A stretch of DNA of 64,000 nt from Phlyctochytrium arcticum (GCA_025602905.1 JAHLKI010000002.1:1054001-1118000); one strand, 5' to 3'; shown: positions 44,828-56,782, numbered from the stretch's first letter. Notes: generated by a model not told the origin, from the sequence alone. Numbers and translations: made by a program.

Positions 44828-47452
44828 TCAAATCTGTGCAAATGCAATTAGGACATGTTGTTGATGAGCCGGCACAATGAGATTGATAGCATACCGGAAA
44901 TCGGCCTTTTTGCGCTGACACCATGCGCCCTCATAATCGAAATAGATGTAGGTACCCAGCTCGTACTCGTCCGTAATCTGTTTTGGCTCCTCGTGACGCT
45001 GGAACCATGTCAGATACTTTTTGTGGAAGCGCCATGATTGGCGTTTCAGTTCGCGAGCGGCCAAATATCTAGACAAGTGAACATTAATGCGTTGTACACT
45101 TGATGAGTGACAAAAGAAAACCGTACTGTTGGTAGGTCCCTTGCTGATAGTAAAATATGAAAAAGAGCACATCCGTGTCAAACTTTTCAAAGACTCCATG
45201 GTTTTCGAAAAGGGGATGTGGCAAATCTGGGTAATAGCTTGGCACGGGATATGGCTTCTTTGGAATATAGTGCTTTGGCCTACAGCTGGTGTTACTACAG
45301 CACTTCACCCAAACGAAAATAGAAATAAATAACCTTTCTGAATCAAGTGGATCTGGCAGAAACTGAAAGCTTGTCTGCAGCATCTCGTGGACAAAGCCAG
45401 TTCCCTCTTTGGCTCGGGTAGCTAAACGACGAGGAGTCCATGAGTAAATCAGTGCAATATACCCTAAACAGCAAAACTCACATCGGTCACGCGTAGCTTC
45501 AAACGATTGCACGAGATCTGCGAGACTTGGTGGTAAGCGGTTATCTATTGGCTCAGAAGCCGGCTCCTCTTTGGCGGTGGGATCTGTGGGAGTTGAAGAG
45601 GAATTTGCCTTAAAAAAGCGAGTGTCAGATTTTGCAGCCAGTAAACTGGGCAACGGACTGATGATGGTATACCTTCTGCAGAGGCGCAGATGAAGCAATA
45701 GCGGCTTGCAATGGTTCCGCAACTGGCGGTTGGCCAGCAATGGTCGAACGGGGTGCAGAAGGTTGCGGTATAGAAGCTGGACCAGTTGGTGTGCTCGCAC
45801 TGTCCCTACCGGGCGAACTAGCGGCATCCTCGCTACGCGGCTTTGGTATCGTCCGTTTCTCGGTTGAGGCGGACGAGGCCGAGTTTGCCCGAACGGGACC
45901 ATCAGAACTGCTGCCTGATGCTGCAGCTGCATACCGCTGAACAAGATTTGGTACGGCTGCCGGCTCTGGACCTCGCGGTGCCGGAGCAGGAGTTCGCGCA
46001 CTGGTAACAGTTGATACAGCTGCAGGTTTAGATGGGGTTTTTGCGGGGACAGGTACTGCAGCGTCCTTTAGTCGAAGCTTATTAGCGAATTTAGAAGGCT
46101 TTTACATACCAGATCGTGCCTTTGCGGGAAGGGGTTTGCTTGGTGCTGGTTTTGTTGGCGTAACAGCCTGGCGAATAAAAGATCAGACTGACGGCTACTT
46201 CTCAGTGGGGGACCAAAACATACCTCCTCCAAGTCAACTTTATCCTTTGAGGATTTTCGCTTTGCTGAATCTTCTGTCACTTTGACTTCTCGCAAGGGCG
46301 TCACAGCTTCCATAAACTACATTGCCAGGGTGTCTTAGAATAGACGTCACTACCCCAAGTGCCTAGAAAACAAACCTCTTTTTCTTTTGGTGGAGTTTGC
46401 GGTTCTAGAGTGATATCCACATCAGTACTTGTAATTGCAGTGATAAACTAGGAGATGTGTACATCTATGCACGTACCTGAAATGTCATCGGTGCCATCTT
46501 CAGGCTTCAGACCATATGCCTCCAGGTTTTCCAAGTCAAGATCCTCGTAAATATACTCGTTCTCTTCAAAGTCAGCATCTTGGTTTGTCTTGACGTAGTA
46601 GTCCACATCTTCCTTGATTGCCTTCACCTGTTCCGAGCACTTAGTAGACTAGACTGCCAGCCAACAAGTTCGCCTCACGTACCTGTTCGACTTTCAGCTC
46701 CTCATTTGCCACCATCCGTTGTATTATCTCTAACTGCGTTGTATGGAAATTATGCCGTTCCAGGTGATTGTCGATTTGTGCTAGCCGTTCAGCCTTGGCA
46801 GCGTCACCACCCTTCCGGCCTCTTCGTGCTTGTATTTGCAGACTTTCTTGCTCGGCTTCCAGAACCTCCACCTGCCGGTTCAGCTCCTTGACAGTTTCTG
46901 ATATCCAATCCTCGAGCTCCTCGCGCTCCCTGACTTCGGGATCAAACTTTTGTGGTTGGAGTAAACCTTCTTTGGAGAATGCTTTCAGTTTCAGAGCCTT
47001 CTCCGCGGCTTTGAAACGCTCCATTTGCTACAGAATGTCATTGAGTTGGCACGTCTTGGCACCTGATCGCTAAAGAGAGATGTACCTCTTCTATCAGTCT
47101 TCGATTATCTTCCAGTGCCCGCTTATCCTTGATATCACTTGATGACAGCCATGTTCGTATTTGATCTCGCAACCTCTGCAGCTTCTTGATCTCCTTCTTA
47201 AGGTCGCCCTCATACTTTTCTTTCTGCGCCGAAGTTGTTGCACTGTCGAGTTTGTCGAAAATCTCCCGAAATATCTCCACGCCCTCAGCTACCCTTTTCA
47301 GAACCTTATCGATTTCACCTGAAGCAAAGGTCAGTGATCTGTTGGAAGTTTTCTCATATCTTATGGAAAGGCAAGGCTTGGAGGAGGGATAACCACTGCT
47401 GGTCTCTCCCACGATCTCGTGCCGTCGTACCTAGCAATTTTCGGTTCGTCAT
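44828..47452 (-). CDS. CCR4-NOT complex subunit 3 (Not3/Not5)
   Basis: Twelve exons (47452-47431, 47318-47086, 47027-46683, 46627-46477, 46404-46376, 46316-46224, 46167-46110, 46055-45673, 45608-45482, 45421-45334, 45279-45127, 45068-44828) give about 640 aa. The N-terminal coiled coil is textbook Not3: [61 protein letters not shown] Pro/Ala/Ser-rich linker follows. The C-terminus is the NOT box: [54 protein letters not shown]. Not3/5 scaffolds the deadenylase complex and, in yeast Not5, senses slow ribosomes through the E site. The very end after RKKADFRY departs from the usual [10 protein letters not shown], so the last residues or an extra intron are uncertain. Exon 5 is 29 nt; its acceptor has an alternative. 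Confidence 0.95.
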
Positions 47453-47794
47453 TGCTTATGTGTGCAGAGCCAAACCGAGCTGCCGAGAAACCGTGTTGCT
47501 GCCGTGTGTTTCCCGTAGGTCTTGAATACAAATCGCCGTTGTTCGTATATAGGAAAGTGCCGTGGAATCACTGATTTCCGCAAATCCCTTGGTTGCTCGA
47601 GCACAATTGTTGCGAAACTCAAACAATCGAGCGGTGACTCACGCAACCCTAACCCGCCCGGGGGAAGCCGCAAGAGCAAATGTCATCAAACTCAGCTCCC
47701 ATCTTGGAACATCTTGAATACCTGTCAGCAACTTAATCGGCGTAAATCCGACTGAAAACTCACAAACTCTCACCACACCATCAATATCGGCAAG
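47453..47794. promoter_or_regulatory. Divergent promoter of NOT3/5 and alpha-actinin
   Basis: The 342 bp between two start codons on opposite strands. No TATA box or clear shared motif was found. Confidence 0.45.
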
Positions 47795-50700
47795 ATGTCG
47801 TGGAGAGGCTCGCAAAATGATTTTTCCCCTAGCAAGGCCTCGCAGGAGATTGTCTCTGACAACCGACGGTTAGTTTACAGGGACGTTTGTATATAAGAAG
47901 GCAATACTAACATACTATACCAGTGTCATGGACAAAAGCTGGGAAATTGTTCAAAAGAAGAGTAAGTTGAGCTGGATCTACATCAGTGATGGCGCTGCAA
48001 ACACATTACTCTAACGCACCCCTTTCAGCTTTCACAAATTGGATAAATAACCAGTTGAAGCAAAAAGATGTTGCGCCGTTGGAAAGTCTCGACACGGACC
48101 TTTGCAGTGGAGAGAAGCTTATTCAGCTGCTTGGTTAGGATAAGAAATAGAATTCAGTGAATGATTTGCTGACCGGTCGTTCAGAAATCATTGGAGATGA
48201 ATCCCTTGGTCGTTATAACAAGAGTCCCAAGCTGCGAATTCAAAAAGTGGAAAATATGAACAAAGCCTTGGAATTCATTCGCCGTCGTGGTGTTAATCTT
48301 ACCAACATTGGTGCCGAGGCAAGGCGGTCTTTCATAATGTGCTGGGCACAATGTGAGGCTTATTGTTTGAATAACAGGACATTGTTGACGGCAACGGCAA
48401 ACTCATTCTCGGCCTAATTTGGACCATTATTCTGCGTTTCACCATCGCTGAAATCAGTGAAGAGGGTCTTTCCGCAAAGGAGGGTCAGTTAAGCAATCAA
48501 GTAGTTCATGATATTCCCAAAATCTGACTTTCACATAGGTCTGTTGTTGTGGTGTCAACGCCGAACGACTCCCTACGCGTCCGATTTCCATATCAAAGAT
48601 TTCACTTTCAGGTAACGCCCATTATGACGCTTTTGGTTTTACCAACATGCTAACGCTGTTCTTTTTCATAGTTGGCAGGATGGTTTGGCGCTGTGAGTAC
48701 CAATTAAGTTGTCAATATCCCAGTCGACTGACACATTGCTGGTAGATGTGCTCTTATTCACCGCCACCGTCCCGATTTGCTGGACTACTGGGCGCTGGAC
48801 AAGGTACGCAGACATGAGTTTCCTGCAATTCTGAAGGTGTCTGACAGCAAATGAAATCAGAGCAAACGCCACGAGAACACCCAGTTGGCATTTGACATTG
48901 CTGATCAGCACTTGAGAATTCCCAAACTTTTCGAGGTGGAGGATATCGTTGATGTCGCCAAGGTAATATAATTTTTCACGCGATAAAGTATTCCAAAACT
49001 AATACGGGAACTAGCCCGATGAACGTTCCGTCATGACCTACGTGGCACAATACTTCCACGCCTTTTCCGCCCAGGACAAGATGGGTGTTGCGGGCCGACG
49101 AGTTGGTCAGCTCGGTCAGGTAACCTTTCCCTGATCCTTATCGGTAATGAACCGCTTCTGAGTGATATACAGGTCATGCAACAAGCCTGGGAGATGCAGA
49201 ATGACTACGAGCGTCGCGTTCGAGGATTGATGGAGGCAATCCACAATGTGCAATCTACCTGGGGAAACTCGCAATTTTCCGGATACAGTGACGCCAGACG
49301 CCAATTGCACGAGTTTGAAACCTACAAGGGAACTACGAAGCGTGGATGGGTCGTGGAACGTCGCGAGTTGGACAGTGTAAGTCCGCACACAACATGCTTG
49401 ATACCTGCCTTTCTAAGATTTTTTGCATACCTAGTTGTTGGGTAACATCCAAACTAAATTGAAGACTTACAATCTACGACCATACACTCCACCCCAAGGA
49501 CTGAACCCTCACGTAAAGCACTTGCAACCCACCATTACCGCACGATTCTGGAACTGATTCACTGCTTGTATTCAGGATCTCGCAAGCTCCTGGAACGCGC
49601 TTGTACAAAGGGAAGCTGAACGCAAACGCTCCATGACCACTTACATTCGAGAGTAAGCATTCATCTCCACAGCCCATGACACAAATGCTTATTTTTTTAC
49701 TTTGCCAGCATCAAAGACGTCCTAAAGAAGAAGTTTGCCAATGCAGCCAATCAATTCTCAAACAATTTGAACGATATATCATCATCTTTGGCAGAGTTGG
49801 ATGGAGATTTGTCGGTAAGTCTTTCCCCAAAAGTCCCTACAACGGCCCTCGCTCATACGACTGTGACCAGAGTCAATTGGACCATGTTCAAAACTTGATT
49901 CTGCGCCTAGAACCGCTCAAGCATGAACTTCAGGTTTGTTTGCTTTCCTATGTGTTATTGACGACATAATGTCTGATGTCCAGAGCAGGAAATTCAACAC
50001 GTGAATAACGAATGTGTCGAGGCCAACATTGAAGGTATTTGCTTGATTCACTACAGTCAAATAATTTATCTTTCTCTTGCTTATCTTTACTCATAGACAA
50101 CGAGTGAGGCTCATCTCGTCGCAGGAGATGCGAAGGCATTTGTTAACATCTTTATTCACAGGCTCACTATCTACTCGGTGGATGACTTGGCGTTTGATTT
50201 CGGCTTGCTGACCCAGTCCGTGACCAAGAAACACGCCTTTATCGAGAACCAGATTGTGGCCAGAACAAAGACCAACGTCACGCCCGAGCAGCTGGAGAAC
50301 TTTTCGGAGGTAAAGTCCCACAATCGTAAAAACTGTTTAATCTGTTTAAATGTACTCATATGTTAGTAATTGACATTGGCAGACATTCCGCTTCTGTGAT
50401 GCCGATAACTCCAACTCACTCAACAAGGAAGAGTTCAAGTCTGCGCTACAGGGTGAAGGTGTTGACTTTGATGTATGTTGTCAGTTTGGAGAAGAAGTGC
50501 TTGGCTACGTGTCTTACATATCCATAGGACACCACTTTTGAGAACCTCTTCCGAGACGCGGCCCATGGCGCCGAAGATGTGTCCTTTGATCAATTCTTGG
50601 ACTTTATGAAGGATCAACAGGAGGATCGCGCGACATCCGATCAACTCATGGTGTCGTTCCAAGCTTTGGCTGGCGGAAAGGTAAGGCTCATTTCCTTCTC

Positions 50701-50888
50701 TGCAATCTACTTGAACAAAGTCCAACTCGTTATTAATTTATTTCGCGCGCTTGTAGGACCACATCACCGAACAAGATTTGTACGGAGGAGGTTTGCAGCC
50801 CGCAGTGGTAGAGTATCTCAAGCAGGCCATGCCTGCCCGTGGCAACGGCTACGACTTCAATCAATTTGTGCACGGCGTCTTTGCGTAG
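47795..50888 (+). CDS. Short alpha-actinin (Ain1-like)
   Basis: Twenty-one exons: 47795-47868, 47924-47961, 48029-48133, 48185-48318, 48378-48483, 48539-48611, 48672-48692, 48746-48803, 48861-48962, 49015-49119, 49173-49376, 49435-49512, 49576-49652, 49709-49814, 49871-49933, 49986-50034, 50097-50103, 50162-50309, 50383-50472, 50528-50680, 50757-50888; about 640 aa. Two calponin-homology domains ([57 protein letters not shown]) make the actin-binding head, residues 1-270. A rod of about 190 residues (two spectrin repeats at most) precedes EF-hands ([20 protein letters not shown]). It cross-links actin filaments as an antiparallel dimer. The length matches S. pombe Ain1, not the four-repeat animal form. 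Intron 4 is GC-AG (48319); exon 17 is only 7 nt. Confidence 0.95.
50097..50103 (+). other. 7-nt microexon of alpha-actinin
   Basis: ACAACGA is flanked by ...CATAG and GTGAGG. Together with one base from the previous exon and one from the next it encodes Asp-Asn-Glu, giving [13 protein letters not shown], which fits the conserved IEDNPHTVYS region of alpha-actinin. Skipping it would shift the frame. Confidence 0.85.
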
Positions 50889-50924
50889 TACCTATGTTAA
50901 TACGCATGTAATCTTTTCTTCCAC

Positions 50925-50930
50925 AATAAA
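50925..50930 (+). terminator. AATAAA polyadenylation hexamer after alpha-actinin
   Basis: The hexamer lies 36 bp past the alpha-actinin stop, inside the 135-bp gap to the convergent kinase gene. Confidence 0.5.
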
Positions 50931-51023
50931 ATCATTTTGAAATTTCAGAATGTTTCTCAGGCATGCAAATTATTGTATATCGAATTAATAGGGGGTACAT
51001 TAAGAGGAGGAAGGTATTATACT

Positions 51024-53252
51024 CTACATTAGATAGTCTGCAAGTGGCTCAATCAGATCCATCTCCGCAAACAGTCGGCGCCCAATACCTTCAACAATGA
51101 CACAACACACGAAGAGCCCCACAAACTCTCCATCCAAGCCGATACGATGCGTTCGCAGTAAATCTGCGACACGCGTGATGACTTTAGAGGTATGGATCGT
51201 CGAGAGTAAAAGCTGTCCGTCCGCTGCAACCTGTACATCACGCATTAGCCCATCGAGCGTTTTGCGGGCTCCCTCGGGGTCAAAGACGTTTTCGGGCTCT
51301 TTGCATCGGCTGAGGAGCAGGTCAGCAACTCGGACACCGTCGTATTCCACGCCAGCGCGGAACGAGTCGTGGATGTTTTTTAGGTTGTGGTCCGAAAGGC
51401 TGGATACGATGCCGGCATCGAGAATGACAATCTGGGGCTCGTAGCCTTCCGCCATCATGCGTTTGAGAATGCCGGGCCAGGCGTCGCGGGGTGCTCGGCT
51501 GAGGTTATTCAAGGTAGCTGCGTCGACGCTTTGCGAGGGGAACAGCACGTTTTGGGCTCGCTGGGACTTTGACGGATCGAGTTTTCCGGTGAGCCAAGCG
51601 CCAGCACGTTGGGCAACACTGGGCGCATCCGGAGTCCGAGTAAATGTCACAAGCATGTTGCCAGGGTGAAGGTCACAATGAAAAAAGTTGTCACGAAGAA
51701 TCATTTGCTAAATTGAACCTTGGTTTAGAACTCAGATGAAACAAAAGTCAGGACGAAACGCATACCATAAACGCCCTAACACCCAAATCCGCCAGTTTTT
51801 TGTCATACAGGGTAGGTCCATTGTCAAGCACCATCCGTAAGGACAAGCCATGGTGAAACGTTTCAATCAAGACTCGTCTGTTGGCCAAGATAGGTTTTGG
51901 AAACGTAATTCCCTTCACCCCTGTTCTCGCTGCCTTTCGGGAGTCGTTGGTCAAAGGCCCCTCAAAGTGAGCCAAAAACACATCCAAATTACGCGCTTCC
52001 ACGCGTAAATCCAGCTGATCGCGCATCATCCGATCAAAGGTGGTGATTTCTTCTCCGATGGATAAGTACTTGGCTCCAGGCCAGCAACTCACGATGGCAC
52101 CAAAGACTTTGAGAAGTTGAAGGTCAATCTCGATCCGTTCTTCTACACCCGGATGAAGGACTTTGACGGCACATTCCAGTCCTCCACCTTTACTGTCCGT
52201 CGAAGATGAATTACGCAGCACTGCCCTATGTACCTATCAAGTTTCACGATATGAGCTTGTGATAACCGGGAAAGCCTTTTTGTGACGTATCAACACAAAC
52301 CTGAGCAACTGCCCCAACCCCTACTGGAACCTCATCAAACTCGCTAAAGATCAGGTCGAGATCTTTGCCTTCAAAGATGTCTTGGACGGCGTGGCGCGTT
52401 GCCTTGAATGCATGGGGGCGGACTTTATTTTGTAATCGTGCCAACACGGCGCAAATCTCTGGAGGAATCAAATCGGCCCGCGAAGATGCCCACTGGCCCA
52501 ACTATAGCGGAAAATGAAAAGACATGCCACGTTAGTTTTCTTAACAGTCAATGGGGGCAATCAGACGGCCCACGGCTGACCTTGATGAACAACGGACCTG
52601 ACCGCTCAAGGGCCCAAGCACACAATTCCACCCACCACAGCCGAATCCCATCATCGGGCGACTTGCCCCACTTATCCGTCGATGTTACCACGCCCGGCTT
52701 CAAGGCATTCCGAATCCGGTCCCGATTCATATAAAACCATAGCGGAAAAGAGAGAAAGACGGGGGTAAAAAAGACGGATAGGACCAGGACGCGATAGCAT
52801 ATTTTGGCCACGGACACAGGAAAGAGGAGGATGCGAACGAGTAATGAAGAGGGTCGGTCTTCATTCTTAAGAGATGTGTTTTGGGTAGGGATGAATACGG
52901 CGGGATCGGTGATGGCAAAGGGAAGGGGAGAGTTGGGATCTTTGGGGTCAGTAGGTTGCTGCAGCTCTTCAGAGTGGAGGTAGAGGAGTGGAAGCAGACA
53001 CACTCCGTAACCAATCTTTGTCCAGATTGGGTTGAAGCTGGGTATTGACTTGCCCGATGCTAAGTTCACATTCGTAGTGATGGTTTTCCATGAGGCGAAT
53101 GCTTTGTTTGCCGGAAGAGAGGCAAAGTGTCGGAGTTGGGGTAAGTTTGTAGTGACAGAGTTGGAGATCGCGCACCGGGGGCCCAGATTCCGACCCTGTT
53201 CGCGAAAGCTGAGACGTAGGCCTCTGCTGCAAAACACTGCCGACGGTCTCAT
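51024..53252 (-). CDS. ADCK2-like UbiB/ABC1-family atypical kinase, mitochondrial
   Basis: Exons 53252-52581, 52501-52301, 52233-51766 and 51707-51024 join to about 674 aa. The N-terminus is Arg/Ser-rich like a mitochondrial presequence, with membrane segments near residues 75-95 and 145-175 (KICYRVLVLSVFFTPVFLSF). The UbiB core follows: SGPLFIKLGQWASSRADLIP (KxGQ), VGVGAVAQVHRA (nucleotide loop), AVKVLHPG (VAIK-like lysine), FFHCDLHPGNMLV (catalytic loop) and VILDAGI (DFG-like). GAVAQV instead of Coq8's Ala-rich AAASIGQV points to the ADCK2 branch. ADCK2 is linked to coenzyme Q and fatty-acid metabolism in mitochondria; the substrate is unknown. A Ser/Gly-rich insert sits after the nucleotide loop, and another low-complexity insert follows the catalytic loop. 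Confidence 0.9.
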
Positions 53253-53557
53253 TGTATTGCCTCGCTAGCCCAAGGACCGTTGTGTTGGATAGATCTGATC
53301 GCGTCAAAACAGCTGAGATTTTTTAGTTTTGAGATTTGCCGGAGCGGCGGCCACGAGATGACGGCCGAGTTGCACAACGTTGGCCCGTCGTTGGGGTAAA
53401 CGGTTGTTTTCAAAACATAGTAACATTTGATGGGAACGATAAAAATTATAAATTACACAGAAGATTACGCTCCAAAAGTACGAGGGGGAAAATGATTGAA
53501 ATAGTGGGGTGCAGAAGGGGGAAATAGATGTAAAGGATGAGGGGAGAAAATCACAGA

Positions 53558-56500
53558 CTAGAGAAAGTCCTCCTCGGATTCGGAAAGAATTTCACCAGCA
53601 GCAATCTTGGCCTTGATACGCTTCTCCTTTGCCTTGTGTTCCTTTCGGGACAGCTTCTTCTTGGGCTGCTTGACTTTTGTAACGTTACCGAAAGCGTCCA
53701 TAACAGTCTCCTCGGCCTTCATCTCAATCTTTTCAATGGGCATATCGCGCTTGGCTCCAGTAATGCTCAACTGTCCAGCGTCAACGTTCCATACTTCGGG
53801 GCAGATGGCTCCAGTGAATTCACGGTTGTGGGAAATAATAACAACACCTCCACCGAAATCTTGGATGGCACCGGCAAGAGCACCAAGAGAGTCACGATCC
53901 AAGTAATTGGTAGGCTCGTCAAGAACCAGCATGTGGGGGTTGTTCCACATGGCGGCACCAAGAACGACCTTGACCTTTTGTCCTCCGGAAAGACCACGAA
54001 TACGGGAGTGGGTGGCAAACTCTGCTGGCAGACCGACATCCATCAAGTGCTGTTCAACACCCTTCTGGGTCAATGGGCGAGAGTACATGCCCTCCTTGGC
54101 GGCTTCCTTCTCATCGAACCACTGAACAAGCTTCTCGAAACCCCAGTCCTCGAGACGATCGCGGGAGTGCCATGTGTTTTCGTCGTGGGACATGTTCATC
54201 CACTTGACTTCGTACTCGTATGAACGCTTGGCCTTACGACGACCCATAATCTCCTCAAACAGACGCTTCTCGCCTTCGATGGTGATGGGCTTCTTGAGGG
54301 CGGCCTCCTCCTCGGGGGTCAACTGGCGGGAAGCCTTGATGAGAGATTCCTTGTCCTCACCGTACTGGAAACGCCATCGGATATATTCGTTGGGAGTCTT
54401 GTCCAAATGTTGTTCAACGTGGTGGAAAGCGTGCTGTGCAACGTAGGCAACACGCAAGTTGGGGTGCTTCCAGACATCTCCAGAGTCGGCAATCAACTCG
54501 CCGGTAAGAAGCTTGATCATGGTGGATTTACCAGCTCCGTTGGGACCAATGACGGCAACACGAGAGTTGAGCGAACATTGCAGGGAAATACCCGTAAGGG
54601 TGGGTCGTGGTGCTCCTGGGTAAGCAAAGTTGACGCGCATCATCTTCAAAATGGCCTTGTCCTTGGACTTGATACCCTCGAGGAAACCGGGTTCGGGGAA
54701 CTTGAACTTGACAGTGGCAGCAGAGAGCTCGTAGTAAGATCGGGCCTCTGGGCGAATCTTGACAAGCTCAGACAAGTTTCCACGGTAGGTCTTCAACTTG
54801 CGGTTCTCGTAGTGGATAATGTTGGTGCAAGTAGCGTCAAGAAAACTAGAGTCGTGGGAAACAATCATGGAGGTGACGTTGGGAAGGTTGGTGAGGTAGT
54901 CGACCAACCACTTGACGTTGGTAACATCCAAGTGATTGGTAGGTTCGTCAAGCAAGAGGATATCGGCGTTCTCCAACATGGCACGGGCCAACTCGAGCTT
55001 CATCTTCCATCCACCAGACAGGGATCCAACGGCCTGGGCCAGACGCTCCTCATCAAAACCGACTCCCTTGAGGATTCCAACAACCTCTTCCTTGCGGGCC
55101 AAGAAAGCGGGGTCAGCGATAACAAAGTCCAAGACAGACAAATCGGCGTCCTCGGCTTGAAGGTTGTGCTCGACAAAGACAGTCTTCAATTCGTCAGCTG
55201 GTGGGAAACCGTCAACCTGTCCGTTGGCAATGGCGCGCATGAGGGTAGATTTTCCGACACCGTTAGGTCCGCAAAGACCGTAACGCTGACCACGAACCAA
55301 ACGAAGGTTGGTGGTGTTCAACAAGATCATACCACCGTAAGCCAAAGAGAATTCACAGTTGCAAAGCTCCTCGCCCTCCTCGAGGTCCTCAGCCTTGATG
55401 GCCTTTTGACGAAGCTTGTCGAGAGCGACGTAGTGGGCGATAAGGGGCTTGGCAAGAGACTTGGACTTTTCCTCACCAATGAAGGGGGCCAAAAAGGCAA
55501 CGGTGGCGCCGTGCCAGTCAGCCTGGTTGAAGATGCGGGCATCAAACATGGCCTCAATGTGGCGAGCGACGTACTCGAGGGTGACTTCGTCGACGGGTTC
55601 GGTGGCACCAGACTCCTTGATTTGGTTCTTGAGAGTGGCAATGACTTCGGCGTGGGCCTCAGCCAAACGGGCAGCAACGGCAGCGGGGTCCTCGGCGGCA
55701 ACTTCGGCACCACCTCCGACGGCAATCAAGGTTTCCTTGGCACGGTCAGCAACTTGACGCAATTCGGGGTCGGCCTGGATTTCAATGATACGGTCGATAC
55801 CGGGGAGAAGAGGGGGCAAGAACTGGTGGGCCTCGGCGGGGTTCTCGACAAGCTTGCACATGTTGTCAATAATGACACAGACCTGACGCAAGACGGCGGG
55901 CTTTCGCTCAGAGAGACCACGCTGCAACAAGGGAACCATAATGGCAAGGGTGGGGCCCTGGACTTCAGTGACGAAAGTGGTGGCAGCGAGCTTGAAGACA
56001 CATTCTGGGACCTGTTCGGGATCGGCGATACAACCAATGAGGGATGGCAGGAAGGGAATGATATCAATGTTGTCGATGGATCCGGTGACCTGGGTCATGC
56101 ACTCCTTGGCGGAAGCCTGGACCTCTGGCTTGGTGTCCCACATACAGGTGGAAACGACGGGGAGAATCTCGGGGAGAGCGGCGCAGACTTGGCTGGCAGA
56201 GTGTTCCGACATGCGACCGAGGTACTTGAGGGCGGCAACCTTGGCTTGCCATTTCTTCTCGTTGGTGAGTTGGGACAGGAGGAGGGGGACGAGAACGCGG
56301 ACAGAGAAACGTCCGGGAAGCTTGAAGAGAGCGTCGGCAGCCTCTTCGGCGGCGGCGCGAACATCCTTGTCCTTGTCACCGAAAAGCTCAATCATGACGG
56401 GGAGGAATGGGACGAGGTAGGCCTCTCCAGAGTGGCCAAGAGCCTCGACGAGGGCAGTGAAAACTACCATTGAGCCGTGGCGGGCAGGGGCGCTCTTCTT

Positions 56501-56692
56501 GCTCTCAGAGGCCGTCTTGAGGTCTTCCAGGAGGTTGGATTGCGGGAGAACATTGCGGGCACCTTCCGACTTGATGACACCGGCGAGGTCCTTCGCAGCC
56601 GAGCGACGCTCGTCGACGCCGGCAGCGGTGGTGACTGTCTTGAGGAGCTCAGCGATCATGGTCGCCGTCTTGGCATCAACCTTTCCAGCCAT
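53558..56692 (-). CDS. Translation elongation factor 3
   Basis: A single coding exon of 1,044 aa, exactly the classic eEF3 length. The open frame extends further upstream, but the Met at 56692 (MAGKVDAKTATMIAELLKTV) is the real start because a 5'UTR intron lies just above it. The order is HEAT repeats (about 1-310), four-helix bundle, ABC1 (GPNGVGKSTLMRAI, LDEPTNHLDVTNVKWL), ABC2 (IGPNGAGKSTMIKLL, LDEPTNYLDRDSL) with an inserted chromodomain (YEYEVKWMNMSHDENTW), and a Lys-rich ribosome-binding tail. eEF3 is a fungal ribosome ATPase that helps release E-site tRNA and finish translocation. Strong codon bias is visible as long open frames on the opposite strand, typical of a highly expressed gene. 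Confidence 0.98.
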   Translation of the reverse strand: MAGKVDAKTATMIAELLKTVTTAAGVDERRSAAKDLAGVIKSEGARNVLPQSNLLEDLKTASESKKSAPARHGSMVVFTALVEALGHSGEAYLVPFLPVMIELFGDKDKDVRAAAEEAADALFKLPGRFSVRVLVPLLLSQLTNEKKWQAKVAALKYLGRMSEHSASQVCAALPEILPVVSTCMWDTKPEVQASAKECMTQVTGSIDNIDIIPFLPSLIGCIADPEQVPECVFKLAATTFVTEVQGPTLAIMVPLLQRGLSERKPAVLRQVCVIIDNMCKLVENPAEAHQFLPPLLPGIDRIIEIQADPELRQVADRAKETLIAVGGGAEVAAEDPAAVAARLAEAHAEVIATLKNQIKESGATEPVDEVTLEYVARHIEAMFDARIFNQADWHGATVAFLAPFIGEEKSKSLAKPLIAHYVALDKLRQKAIKAEDLEEGEELCNCEFSLAYGGMILLNTTNLRLVRGQRYGLCGPNGVGKSTLMRAIANGQVDGFPPADELKTVFVEHNLQAEDADLSVLDFVIADPAFLARKEEVVGILKGVGFDEERLAQAVGSLSGGWKMKLELARAMLENADILLLDEPTNHLDVTNVKWLVDYLTNLPNVTSMIVSHDSSFLDATCTNIIHYENRKLKTYRGNLSELVKIRPEARSYYELSAATVKFKFPEPGFLEGIKSKDKAILKMMRVNFAYPGAPRPTLTGISLQCSLNSRVAVIGPNGAGKSTMIKLLTGELIADSGDVWKHPNLRVAYVAQHAFHHVEQHLDKTPNEYIRWRFQYGEDKESLIKASRQLTPEEEAALKKPITIEGEKRLFEEIMGRRKAKRSYEYEVKWMNMSHDENTWHSRDRLEDWGFEKLVQWFDEKEAAKEGMYSRPLTQKGVEQHLMDVGLPAEFATHSRIRGLSGGQKVKVVLGAAMWNNPHMLVLDEPTNYLDRDSLGALAGAIQDFGGGVVIISHNREFTGAICPEVWNVDAGQLSITGAKRDMPIEKIEMKAEETVMDAFGNVTKVKQPKKKLSRKEHKAKEKRIKAKIAAGEILSESEEDFL

Positions 56693-56711
56693 TTGCGAAA
56701 TATTCGTCGGC

Positions 56712-56782
56712 CTGTGTGTTTGTTTACAGTTAGTTTTCCGTTTCTGTTTCTGGGTCGTCGTCGTCGTTTCCTGGGAGCTTAC
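56712..56782 (-). other. 5'UTR intron of the eEF3 gene
   Basis: On the minus strand, AAG|GTAAGC at 56782 and ACACACAG|GCC at 56712 define a 71-bp intron 19 bases above the ATG. Leader introns are common in highly expressed translation genes. Confidence 0.75.

Noticed and set aside
46376..46404. Longer version of NOT3/5 exon 5 starting near 46425
   Set aside because: It would need the poor GTGCAT donor in exon 4; the GTACGT donor with the CTCTAG acceptor at 46405 keeps phase with consensus sites. The alternative remains possible.
54407..56473. A 688-codon open frame antisense to the eEF3 gene
   Set aside because: It is a by-product of strong codon bias in eEF3; its translation has no domain and is Gly/Leu/Val-rich in the way reverse-strand shadows are.
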